DNA of 8,046 nt, taken from positions 11,190 to 19,235 of the forward strand of contig PMBM01000062.1 of NCBI GenBank assembly GCA_003153855.1, given 5' to 3'. Each line of letters opens with the position of its first letter. The first letter of the stretch is position 1. The stretch is from Propionibacteriaceae bacterium (lineage in GTDB: Bacteria; Actinomycetota; Actinomycetes; Propionibacteriales; Propionibacteriaceae). Below the pieces are notes generated by a model. That model made no database searches. It was not told the origin of the DNA and saw only the letters and a list, made by a program, of their open reading frames with translations. Below, in pieces: positions 1 to 8,046 of this stretch. The position numbers and the translations under genes were made by a program.

Positions 1-2890
<2,890 letters not shown>

Positions 2891-2902
2891 GCACGGATCG
2901 TA
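2891..2902 (-). promoter_or_regulatory. Candidate leaderless promoter of the MetE-like/ligA pair
   Basis: On the minus strand TACGAT (2902-2897) fits the TAnnnT -10 pattern. It is followed by six bases and then the ATG at 2890, which places the expected transcription start on or next to the A of ATG. No Shine-Dalgarno lies in front of that ATG. Leaderless genes with this spacing are common in actinobacteria. The -35 region is weak (CAGGTT at 17-nt spacing). This is a pattern match only. Confidence 0.35.
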
Positions 2903-2947
2903 TGGCCGCCGGTTTGGATAACCTGGATCAGCCCTGAGGAGGTGGTG

Positions 2948-3907
2948 ATGAGCGAACCGACGATCGAGCGCCGTAGGCCGGTACTGCGAGGCTGGATGGT
3001 CTTCGCCATCGTCGCCGCCGTGGCCATCGCGGCGGGCGGCATCACCGGTCGGATCCTCGCGGGAGCCGGCGGCGGCACGGGCCCCTCGGACACGGTGCTG
3101 AGGTTCTTCCAGGCCGTACGCGACAACGACGCGAAGGCAGCACTGGCCGAGCTCGCGACTGCTCCCGCCGACACGACGTTCATCACGAACGAGGTCCTCG
3201 CTGCCGGTCACTCGGCGGGCGCGATCACCGAGATCAGCGTGCCCGCGACGAACTCGACGGTCGTGCCCGTCCAGTACAAGCTCGGCGGGGAGACCATCAC
3301 CGACCGCATCTCCGTGCAGCCGGTGGGCAACGGCTTCAAGGTGTCGACGTCGCTCAACTCCGGGGGGATCGCCCTGAAGGGCAAGGTCCGTCCTCAGCTG
3401 CCGTTGAGCATCGCCGGCACCGCGGTCACCACCGACACCGTCCTCCTGCTGCCGGGCAGCTACCCGTTGACGACGGTCACCGACCATGTGCGCTACGGCG
3501 CCGGGTCGCTGGTGGTCAAGCGCCTGACGGACGCACCCTCAGCGAACGACCTCAAGTTGGAGGTCTCCGACGTGGGTCTCGCAGGCGTGGTCACCGCGGT
3601 GGGCTCGTCGCTCGAGGCGTGCACGGCGCAGAAGTCGTTCACCCCGACCGGCTGCCCGTTCAAGCTGACCGTCACGACTGCCGACCCGAACACGGTCACG
3701 TGGACGCTGCTCTCGAAGCCGGCCGACGACCTCAAGATCACGGTCTCCGCCACCGACGTCACGCGAAGCACCGTCGAGGTGCCCCTCAAGATACGGATCT
3801 CCTACGTCGACGGCGGCGCCACCGTATCCCAGGACCTGGCAGGCATCCAGGCCGTCGGAACGATCGATCTTCTCGCCAACCCCACGACTGTGGCTTGGAC
3901 GACCTGA
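2948..3907 (+). CDS. Membrane-anchored extracytoplasmic protein of unknown function
   Basis: Not recognised beyond its architecture. The 319-residue product has a short basic cytoplasmic head (ERRRPVLRGW), one hydrophobic segment at about 17-38, a glycine-rich linker (GAGGGTG, 39-45), and a large soluble part probably outside the membrane. Residues 47-75 (SDTVLRFFQAVRDNDAKAAL) resemble the opening helix of NTF2-like/DUF4878-type domains. The rest is Thr/Val-rich and probably beta-stranded, with only two cysteines, C225 and C236, which could form a disulfide. No lipobox cysteine follows the hydrophobic segment, so it is a membrane anchor rather than a lipoprotein signal. The start ATG 2948 is set by a strong Shine-Dalgarno AGGAGG (2937-2942) five bases upstream. 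In-frame GTG codons at 2942 and 2945 overlap or touch that site and are less likely. It is divergent from the MetE-like gene across 57 bp. In M. tuberculosis a lipoprotein gene (lpqA) is recalled at the equivalent place, but no homology is claimed. Confidence 0.85.
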   Translation: MSEPTIERRRPVLRGWMVFAIVAAVAIAAGGITGRILAGAGGGTGPSDTVLRFFQAVRDNDAKAALAELATAPADTTFITNEVLAAGHSAGAITEISVPATNSTVVPVQYKLGGETITDRISVQPVGNGFKVSTSLNSGGIALKGKVRPQLPLSIAGTAVTTDTVLLLPGSYPLTTVTDHVRYGAGSLVVKRLTDAPSANDLKLEVSDVGLAGVVTAVGSSLEACTAQKSFTPTGCPFKLTVTTADPNTVTWTLLSKPADDLKITVSATDVTRSTVEVPLKIRISYVDGGATVSQDLAGIQAVGTIDLLANPTTVAWTT

Positions 3908-3945
3908 CGGAAGAGCACGGAAGAAGCCCGGTGTGACACTCAAGG

Positions 3946-3976
3946 TTGGCACGATCAAGTCGCTCCCCTGTAAAGT
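3946..3976 (+). promoter_or_regulatory. Candidate promoter of glgX
   Basis: In the 117-bp gap before glgX, TTGGCA (3946-3951) resembles a -35 box. TGTAAA (3969-3974, 17-bp spacing) or the overlapping TAAAGT (3971-3976, 19-bp spacing) resembles a -10 box. This AT-richer patch stands out in GC-rich DNA and would leave a leader of about 40 nt before the ATG. Nothing else was recognised in this gap. Pattern match only. Confidence 0.4.
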
Positions 3977-4015
3977 CACGCCACGCGACAGGTCGAGTGT
4001 TCTCGGCCCCGATAC

Positions 4016-4020
4016 GAGGA
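4016..4020 (+). promoter_or_regulatory. Ribosome binding site of glgX
   Basis: GAGGA ends four bases before ATG 4025. It supports that start, which also places the N-terminal CBM48-like domain (GAHVDDNGTTFSLWAP) directly at the beginning of the protein. Confidence 0.6.
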
Positions 4021-4024
4021 ACTG

Positions 4025-6169
4025 ATGAGCCTGCAGGCACTGCCGGCGCCGGCACCCGACGCACAGCTTGGCGCCCACGTGGACGACAACGGAACGACGT
4101 TCTCGCTGTGGGCTCCCCGGGCAACCCGCGTGGAGGTCGCGTTGGTCGCGGCCGACCGCAGCCAGCACAACGTCGACCTCGTGGCGTCCCGCGACGGAGT
4201 CTGGACCGCGCATGTCGACGGCGTCAGGGACGGTGCTCTGTACGGGTACCGCGTCCACGGTCCCTGGGACCCCGCGTCCGGCCGGCGCTTCAACCCGGCG
4301 CGGCTGCTCATGGACCCGTACGCACGGGCGTACACGGGCGGGGTCGACTACGCCGGCCCGATCCGGGACCACACCGCCGAGTCCAACTACCTTCTCGATC
4401 CCACGGACTCGTTCCTCGCTGTCCCGCTCTCGGTCGTGGTGGCACCTACGCCCGCACCGACACCGGTGACGCGGCGGTCGATGACCGACAGCGTCATCTA
4501 CGAGCTCCACGTCAAGGGCTACACCCGGCTCCACCCGCAGGTCCCCGAGCATCTGCGCGGAACGTACGCCGGCCTCGCGCACCCCGCGGTCATCGAGCAC
4601 CTGGTGACCACGGGCGTCACGGCCGTCGAGCTGCTGCCCATCCACCACTTCGTCTCCGAGCCGTTCGTCGTGGGCTCCGGCCTCACGAACTACTGGGGCT
4701 ACAACTCCATGGGCTTCTTCGCGCCGCACGAGGCGTACGGATCCGTACGAGCGGCCGGCGCGCAGGTGTCGGACTTCAAGGAGATGGTGTCAGCGCTCCA
4801 CGGAGCCGGGATCGAGGTGATCCTCGACGTCGTCTACAACCACACCGGAGAGGGCGGTCACGAAGGCCCGACGCTGAGCTTCCGGGGCATCGACCACGGT
4901 GGCTACTACCGGCTGACCCCGGACAACAGGAACGACTACGACGTCACCGGAACCGGCAACTCCGTCGACACGAGCGAGCCCGGCGTCCAGCGGCTGGTGC
5001 TCGACTCGCTGCGGTACTGGGTCACCGAGATGGGCGTCGACGGGTTCCGCTTCGACCTCGCGACGACGCTCATCCGCGACGCGAACCACCACGTCGACCA
5101 GGAGCACCCCCTCAAGCTGGCGATGCAGAGCGACCCCGTGCTCCAAGGCGTCAAGCTCATCGCCGAGCCCTGGGACGTCGGCCCGTACGGCTACCAGGTC
5201 GGCAAGTGGGGAAAGGGCTGGAGCGAGTGGAACGACCAGTTCCGCGGCTACGTGCGCGACTACTGGCGCGGCCACACGCGCGGCGTCCAGGAGCTCGCGA
5301 CGCGGCTGTCCGGGTCCCCCGACCTGTACGACCACGAGGAACGGACCCCTGAGGCCAGCGTCAACATCATCACGGCGCACGACGGGTTCACGGCGCGCGA
5401 CCTCGTCTCGTACAACCGCAAGCACAACGACGCGAACAAGGAGCACAACCGCGACGGGACCGACGACAACCGGTCCTGGAACTGCGGCGTCGAGGGCGAG
5501 ACCGACGACCTAGGGATCAACTCCCTGAGGCATCGCCAGGTCAAGAACCTCCTCGCCACGATGTTCCTGTCGTTCGGCACACCGATGATCACCGCCGGCG
5601 ACGAGCTGGGCCGTACGCAGCACGGCAACAACAACGCGTACTGCCAGGACGGTCCGATCTCCTGGGTCGAGTGGGGTCAGCTCGACGAGTGGGCCGACGT
5701 CCACGGCTTCGCCTCGCGGCTGCTGGCGCTGCGCGCGGAGCATGGCATCCTTCGCTCCCCCGTCTTCCGGCACCGCAGCGACGTGCTCGACAGCCGAGGC
5801 CTGCCGCTCGGTCGTCCCGACCTGGCGTGGCTCAACGGCTACTCCGGTGAGATGACGACCGAGGACTGGCACGACGAGGGCAGGGCGACGCTCGGGATGT
5901 ACGTGTCGGACGCCTCCGAGGCGTTCCTCACATGGTTCCACAGCGGCGACTACCCGATCGAGATCACGTTGCCCGACCTGCCATGGGGGAGCATCTACCG
6001 CATCCTTCTCCACACCGGCGTCGAGGACGAGCTCCCGGCTCCGGACGTCGCGCTGGCCTCGGGCACCGTCATGACGCTGCCGCCTCGCGGCGTCGTCGTG
6101 ATGCGCGCCGACGTGCCGACACGTACGACACGGACGACCCGTACGTCCCGCAAGCGCACGGCCTCCTGA
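4025..6169 (+). CDS. glgX: Glycogen debranching enzyme GlgX (GH13 isoamylase type)
   Basis: GlgX hydrolyses alpha-1,6 branch linkages of glycogen, typically the short stubs left by phosphorylase, in the cytoplasm. The 714-residue length is normal for the family. Seen in order: an N-terminal CBM48-like beta domain (about 15-105); a GH13 barrel with region I DVVYNH (268-273), region II GVDGFRFD with nucleophile D344 and its arginine R342, region III EPWDVG with acid/base E381, and region IV AHD with transition-state D453; then a C-terminal beta domain (about 600-695) ending PPRGVVVMRA. The motifs YWGYNSMGFFAP and KVSEWND-like KGWSEWND are typical of GlgX/isoamylase. All catalytic residues are intact. 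The C-terminus has an unusual basic Thr/Arg tail (residues 699-714: TRTTRTTRTSRKRTAS). In many actinobacteria treY and treZ follow a glgX-like treX in a trehalose operon; they do not follow here, so a glycogen role is favoured over trehalose synthesis. Confidence 0.96.
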   Translation: MSLQALPAPAPDAQLGAHVDDNGTTFSLWAPRATRVEVALVAADRSQHNVDLVASRDGVWTAHVDGVRDGALYGYRVHGPWDPASGRRFNPARLLMDPYARAYTGGVDYAGPIRDHTAESNYLLDPTDSFLAVPLSVVVAPTPAPTPVTRRSMTDSVIYELHVKGYTRLHPQVPEHLRGTYAGLAHPAVIEHLVTTGVTAVELLPIHHFVSEPFVVGSGLTNYWGYNSMGFFAPHEAYGSVRAAGAQVSDFKEMVSALHGAGIEVILDVVYNHTGEGGHEGPTLSFRGIDHGGYYRLTPDNRNDYDVTGTGNSVDTSEPGVQRLVLDSLRYWVTEMGVDGFRFDLATTLIRDANHHVDQEHPLKLAMQSDPVLQGVKLIAEPWDVGPYGYQVGKWGKGWSEWNDQFRGYVRDYWRGHTRGVQELATRLSGSPDLYDHEERTPEASVNIITAHDGFTARDLVSYNRKHNDANKEHNRDGTDDNRSWNCGVEGETDDLGINSLRHRQVKNLLATMFLSFGTPMITAGDELGRTQHGNNNAYCQDGPISWVEWGQLDEWADVHGFASRLLALRAEHGILRSPVFRHRSDVLDSRGLPLGRPDLAWLNGYSGEMTTEDWHDEGRATLGMYVSDASEAFLTWFHSGDYPIEITLPDLPWGSIYRILLHTGVEDELPAPDVALASGTVMTLPPRGVVVMRADVPTRTTRTTRTSRKRTAS

Positions 6170-6232
6170 CGGATTCCAGCGGCAACTTCCGCATCTGGCG
6201 ATGAGCGGACGATCCGGTCAGTGGCGGGTCAC

Positions 6233-6255
6233 ACCCGATCTGTGGTGGTTATCAG
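6233..6255 (+). repeat. 23-bp repeat, copy A (direct)
   Basis: Begins ACCCGA, has a TGTGGTGGTT core and ends TCAG. By hand alignment it matches copy B at 20 of 23 positions, with differences at positions 7, 8 and 19. Its first five bases also pair with CGGGT at 6225-6229 across a 3-nt loop. Confidence 0.75.
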
Positions 6256-6283
6256 GGCCCAGACCGGGGCCGACCCTCCCAGT

Positions 6284-6306
6284 ACCCGAGTTGTGGTGGT
6301 TCTCAG
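6284..6306 (+). repeat. 23-bp repeat, copy B (direct)
   Basis: Begins ACCCGAG, has the same TGTGGTGGTT core and ends CTCAG. It is in direct orientation 51 bp downstream of copy A, and is the left arm of an inverted repeat with copy C at 21 of 23 complementary positions. Confidence 0.8.
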
Positions 6307-6319
6307 CCACCAAGAGGTT

Positions 6320-6342
6320 CTGAGCACAACCACAACTCGGGT
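6320..6342 (-). repeat. 23-bp repeat, copy C (inverted)
   Basis: Read on the minus strand it begins ACCCGAGTTGTGGT and ends GCTCAG, differing from copy B at positions 15 and 18 only. It lies in inverted orientation 13 bp after copy B. The 13-nt loop contains a small ACC/GGT pairing (6309-6311 with 6316-6318), so the B-C hairpin could extend further. No T-run follows, so a simple intrinsic terminator is unlikely. Confidence 0.8.
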
Positions 6343-6377
6343 TGCCGCGACGATGCGATCGACCAGCTCTCTGGTGA

Positions 6378-6410
6378 CCCTAGACACGTTGTATCTAGGG
6401 GCCCTATCGT
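6378..6410 (+). promoter_or_regulatory. Candidate promoter with overlapping operator-like dyad for the HicB-like gene
   Basis: TAGACA (6381-6386) resembles a -35 box and TATCGT (6405-6410) a -10 box, at 18-bp spacing. Superimposed is a perfect inverted repeat, CCCTAGA (6378-6384) and TCTAGGG (6394-6400), with a 9-bp centre. A third half-site CCCTA sits at 6402-6406. A protein bound here would block the promoter, and the downstream gene encodes an HTH protein, so autoregulation is a reasonable inference. Confidence 0.45.
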
Positions 6411-6428
6411 GATGGAGCTTGCAGCGGA

Positions 6429-6445
6429 TTCGCGCCGGGCGCGAA
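6429..6445 (+). promoter_or_regulatory. Perfect 7-bp stem, 3-nt loop hairpin in the leader of the HicB-like gene
   Basis: TTCGCGC-CGG-GCGCGAA is perfectly self-complementary. It ends seven bases before the Shine-Dalgarno of the next gene. If transcription starts near 6417, it forms a compact GC-rich hairpin in the 5' leader. Alternatively it is a second DNA dyad for a regulator. Confidence 0.45.
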
Positions 6446-6467
6446 CGGCGTGAAGGGGACCCAGATC

Positions 6468-6944
6468 ATGAGGAAGTCACCGGACAAGGGTGAGTCGGCG
6501 ACCCGCGTGGTGCCGAAGAACCCCTTCGAGGGATGGCCGCTCGACAAGAGCTACGCCGCCAAGGCGACTCCCAAGCGAGGGAGCGGATGGGACATCCGGA
6601 TCCTTGCCTACGACGCCGATGCCGAGGACCAGGCGCGGTTGGTCGGGATGACCGATTGCGCCACCCTCAACCAGCTCGAGGAGAAGGCGTGGGACTTCGT
6701 CCGGACCCTCACCGGCGACCAGGACGTCTATGTCGTCTCAGCCCCGGACATCGGTGACGACGAGCTGATGACGCGCGTCATCCAAGCGTGGGCTGCGATG
6801 CGGGACGCGAAGAACGCCGAAGCGGAAGCCGCCAGGCGCACCAGGGAAGTGGTGAAGGAGCTTCGCGACCGCGGCCTGTCCGTCACTGACATCGCGTTCC
6901 TCACCCACGTCTCCCGCGGCCGCGTCTCTCAGCTCCTGATCTGA
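6468..6944 (+). CDS. HicB-antitoxin-like protein with C-terminal helix-turn-helix
   Basis: The 158-residue product has a basic, Lys-rich N-terminal tail (1-39). A compact segment at 40-92 follows (GWDIRIL ... GMTDCATLNQLEEKAWDFVRTLTG ... VYVVS), with the beta-beta-alpha-beta pattern of HicB antitoxins. Next comes a long charged Ala/Glu/Arg helix (about 98-134), then a helix-turn-helix at 136-156 (GLSVTDIAFLTHVSRGRVSQ). HicB family members neutralise HicA mRNA interferases and repress their own operon through their DNA-binding domain. No HicA-like gene is visible on either side, so a toxin partner is unproven and this may simply be a DNA-binding regulator. ATG 6468 is chosen because GAAGGGGA (6452-6459) lies eight bases upstream. 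In-frame GTG 6450 would overlap that site. The gene is preceded by its own promoter-like dyads, and a terminator-like hairpin follows. Confidence 0.75.
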   Translation: MRKSPDKGESATRVVPKNPFEGWPLDKSYAAKATPKRGSGWDIRILAYDADAEDQARLVGMTDCATLNQLEEKAWDFVRTLTGDQDVYVVSAPDIGDDELMTRVIQAWAAMRDAKNAEAEAARRTREVVKELRDRGLSVTDIAFLTHVSRGRVSQLLI

Positions 6945-6984
6945 GCCCGCCATCGTCACGCGCGGGCGCCCGCCATGCGCTTTT
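6945..6984 (+). terminator. Candidate terminator after the HicB-like gene
   Basis: Directly after the stop codon, GCCCGC (6945-6950) can pair with GCGGGC (6962-6967). Within this lies the perfect 12-bp palindrome 6962-6973. An outer GCGC...GCGC pairing is followed by TTTT at 6981-6984. GCCCGCCAT occurs twice (6945-6953 and 6968-6976), allowing alternative folds. The short T-run fits a weak intrinsic terminator. Confidence 0.4.
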
Positions 6985-7187
6985 GCCGGGTTCCATCGGT
7001 ACCTTTCCGGCCCATGATTTCCTCACCGCCTCGTCGATGCCGTCCTGGCCGAGTAGCACGACGACGGGATCGATAGGCGGGGTCACCTCGGCCCGGCGCA
7101 TGGTGGCACGTCCCTCTGGCTCGGTGGCGCGGGCGCGAGGTGGTGATCCCCACGGTCAGGTCGCCGAATCGAAGACGGTCGTACGGC
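6985..7187. other. Gap between convergent genes, with a possible gene remnant
   Basis: No supported gene. On the minus strand a frame opens just below 7160 and runs through ATG 7101 to a stop at 6901-6903. Its first part reads protein-like (TPPIDPVVVLLGQDGIDEAV) with G/C-ending codons. After about residue 30 the codon use decays, and the frame runs into the antisense of the HicB-like gene. It has no clear Shine-Dalgarno. It could be a small gene, a gene remnant or chance. Confidence 0.3.
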
Positions 7188-7637
7188 TCAGGAGAAGCCC
7201 CGGTAGACGCCGTCTGACTCGACGTTGTCTGAGAAGTCTTCCCACTCCATGTTGGCCAGGTTGACGTTGTTGTCGACTCCCCACACCTCCCTGGCCAGGC
7301 ACCGGAAGGGCGAACGGGATGCGCTGCTCAGGTCGACCACCTGTATCGGATGATCCCCGGCAAGAGCAGCATGGTCGGCGATGAAGAGCACCGAAGCGCA
7401 GTGCTCGAGGGCCAGGGTGGCGCGACGGAGGTCCTGCCACGTCGCCTCCCCGAAAGTCGGGTCGTCGACGACCTGCAGGTACGCCCGGAACCCGTCGTCA
7501 TTCTCGGCGAGGCTGGCGGCTCTTGTCTTCTCCCAGGCCGTGCTGTCGGTGAAGTCCGTACGCACCAGGAGGGACGCTTCGGTGCTCGGGAGACCTGTCA
7601 TCTTGCCATCGGACCACACCCGGAGGCTGCGCGCCAT
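7188..7637 (-). CDS. DUF6924-type small protein of unknown function
   Basis: The 149-residue product has no signal peptide or membrane segment. The pattern is SLLVRTDFTDSTAWE (22-36), DDGFRAYLQVVDDPTF (47-62), VLFIADHAAL (83-92), HPIQVVDL (96-103) and a highly conserved-looking C-terminus with EVWGVDNNVNLANMEWEDF (117-135) and DGVYRGF. This matches my memory of DUF6924, an actinobacterial family without assigned function. It was identified by pattern, not by search. ATG 7637 has a Shine-Dalgarno-like AGGAG (7655-7651) at a rather long 13-base spacing. The alternative ATG 7601 (MTGLPSTEAS) starts closer to the conserved domain but has no better site, so the first 12 residues are uncertain. It is convergent with the HicB-like gene and divergent from the aldo/keto reductase. 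Confidence 0.75.
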   Translation of the reverse strand: MARSLRVWSDGKMTGLPSTEASLLVRTDFTDSTAWEKTRAASLAENDDGFRAYLQVVDDPTFGEATWQDLRRATLALEHCASVLFIADHAALAGDHPIQVVDLSSASRSPFRCLAREVWGVDNNVNLANMEWEDFSDNVESDGVYRGFS

Positions 7638-7679
7638 GGAACGCGCACATCTCCTGCATTCACGCCGACCGGCAGGGCC

Positions 7680-7707
7680 TTGGCGCCTGCGCCAACTAGG
7701 CGATAAT
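7680..7707 (+). promoter_or_regulatory. Candidate promoter of the aldo/keto reductase gene
   Basis: TTGGCG (7680-7685) and GATAAT (7702-7707) at 16-bp spacing match -35 and -10 patterns. They lie in the 98-bp gap between divergent genes, with an expected leader of about 20 nt before GTG 7736. Confidence 0.45.
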
Positions 7708-7735
7708 CGACGAGTCGCCGACGAACGGAGAGATC

Positions 7736-8046
7736 GTGCAGACTCGCACGCTGGGACAGGGCCTGGTCGTCAGTTCGTTGGGACTGGGCTGCATGGGCAT
7801 GAGCGACTTCTACGGGGGTCGTGACGAACGGAATGCGATCGACACGATCCACAAGGCGCTGGACCTCGGGGTCACGCTCCTGGACACCGCCGACATGTAC
7901 GGGCCCTTCACCAACGAGCTGCTCGTCGGCAAAGCCATTGCCGGACGGCGCGGTCAGGTGGTGGTGGCCACCAAGTTCGGCAACGAGCGCAACCCCGACG
8001 GCTCCTGGGTCGGGATCAACGGCCGGCCGGACTACGTCCGCAAGGC
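7736..8046 (+). CDS. Aldo/keto reductase (3' end beyond window)
   Basis: 103 codons are visible of a family usually 310-340 residues long. These enzymes reduce aldehydes or ketones with NADPH on a (beta/alpha)8 barrel. The N-terminus ([20 protein letters not shown]) is typical of the IolS/YajO-like group. The catalytic residues visible are D50 and Y55 in LLDTADMYG, and K80 in ATKFG; the fourth, a His, lies beyond the window. [16 protein letters not shown] (31-46) is the first barrel helix. GTG 7736 is supported by GGAGAG (7727-7732) just upstream and by the fit of the first residues to the family start. The substrate cannot be inferred. Confidence 0.93.
   Translation, partial: MQTRTLGQGLVVSSLGLGCMGMSDFYGGRDERNAIDTIHKALDLGVTLLDTADMYGPFTNELLVGKAIAGRRGQVVVATKFGNERNPDGSWVGINGRPDYVRK

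Larger units (their letters stand above)
6170..6467. other. Gene-free structured intergenic region
   Basis: No convincing gene lies in this stretch of about 300 bp between glgX and the HicB-like gene. It begins with a short out-of-frame open stretch overlapping the glgX tail and ending with TGA at 6202-6204. Three copies of a 23-bp repeat follow (6233-6342), then a promoter-like stretch with a CCCTAGA dyad (6378-6410), then a perfect short hairpin (6429-6445), and finally a Shine-Dalgarno. Each part is listed separately. Confidence 0.7.

Noticed and set aside
2891..3487. Upstream extension of the MetE-like frame on the minus strand
   Set aside because: It overlaps the divergent membrane-protein gene, reads as Arg/Asp/Gly-rich noise, and the conserved MetE-like sequence begins at ATG 2890.
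3539..4729. 396-codon minus-strand frame across the glgX start
   Set aside because: It is antisense to two well-supported plus-strand genes, has Arg/Val/Asp-rich composition and shows no domain motifs.
6284..6342. B-C hairpin as an intrinsic terminator of glgX
   Set aside because: No T-run follows on either strand, and the arms belong to a three-copy repeat, which a simple terminator would not explain.
6284..6342. MITE or insertion-sequence ends
   Set aside because: The inverted arms could be terminal repeats, but no target-site duplication is visible in the flanks and the third copy is outside. It is kept only as a repeat.
6233..6342. CRISPR array
   Set aside because: Only three diverged copies, one inverted, with unequal spacing of 28 and 13 bp and no cas genes.
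6450..6467. GTG 6450 as start of the HicB-like gene
   Set aside because: It would overlap the Shine-Dalgarno GAAGGGGA, which is well placed for ATG 6468.
7350..7824. Plus-strand frames of 118 and 147 codons
   Set aside because: They are antisense to the DUF6924-type gene and run through the promoter and start of the aldo/keto reductase. No recognisable protein pattern.
7598..7852. 84-codon minus-strand frame across the reductase start
   Set aside because: It overlaps the well-supported reductase N-terminus and the candidate promoter, and has no Shine-Dalgarno or family pattern.

Overview
The window is GC-rich (about two-thirds G+C by eye), with codon third positions mostly G or C and several GTG starts. 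This fits an actinomycete. The pairing of ligA with a short cobalamin-independent methionine-synthase-like gene matches the order Rv3015c-Rv3014c recalled from Mycobacterium tuberculosis. The style suggests a Nocardioidaceae/Propionibacteriales-type genome, but that placement is an inference.

Layout. (1) Positions 1-1874, minus: ligA, NAD+-dependent DNA ligase, cut by the left window edge within its BRCT domain. (2) 1910-2890, minus: a 326-residue MetE C-terminal-domain-like protein, 35 nt upstream of ligA and probably co-transcribed, perhaps from a leaderless promoter. (3) 2948-3907, plus: a divergent 319-residue protein with one N-terminal membrane anchor and an unrecognised extracytoplasmic part. 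(4) 4025-6169, plus: glgX, glycogen-debranching GH13 enzyme, complete with all catalytic residues. (5) 6170-6467: a structured intergenic region with three copies of a 23-bp repeat, two of them forming a hairpin, followed by a candidate promoter and two dyads in front of the next gene. (6) 6468-6944, plus: a 158-residue HicB-antitoxin-like protein with a C-terminal helix-turn-helix and no adjacent toxin. (7) 6945-7187: a gap with a terminator-like hairpin and a short degenerate reading frame. (8) 7188-7637, minus: a small DUF6924-type protein. (9) From 7736 to the right edge, plus: an aldo/keto reductase, cut by the edge.

How it fits together. Positions 1 to about 6170 read as conserved chromosomal housekeeping DNA (DNA replication/repair, C1/methyl metabolism, glycogen turnover). 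Positions about 6170-7740 look like an accessory patch holding small genes, repeats and a probable self-regulated HTH gene. No CRISPR array, tRNA, rRNA, transposase or integrase was seen. The strongest candidates for something undescribed are the 23-bp repeat cluster with the dyad-rich leader of the HicB-like gene, and a marked excess of the palindrome CGTACG across the whole window.
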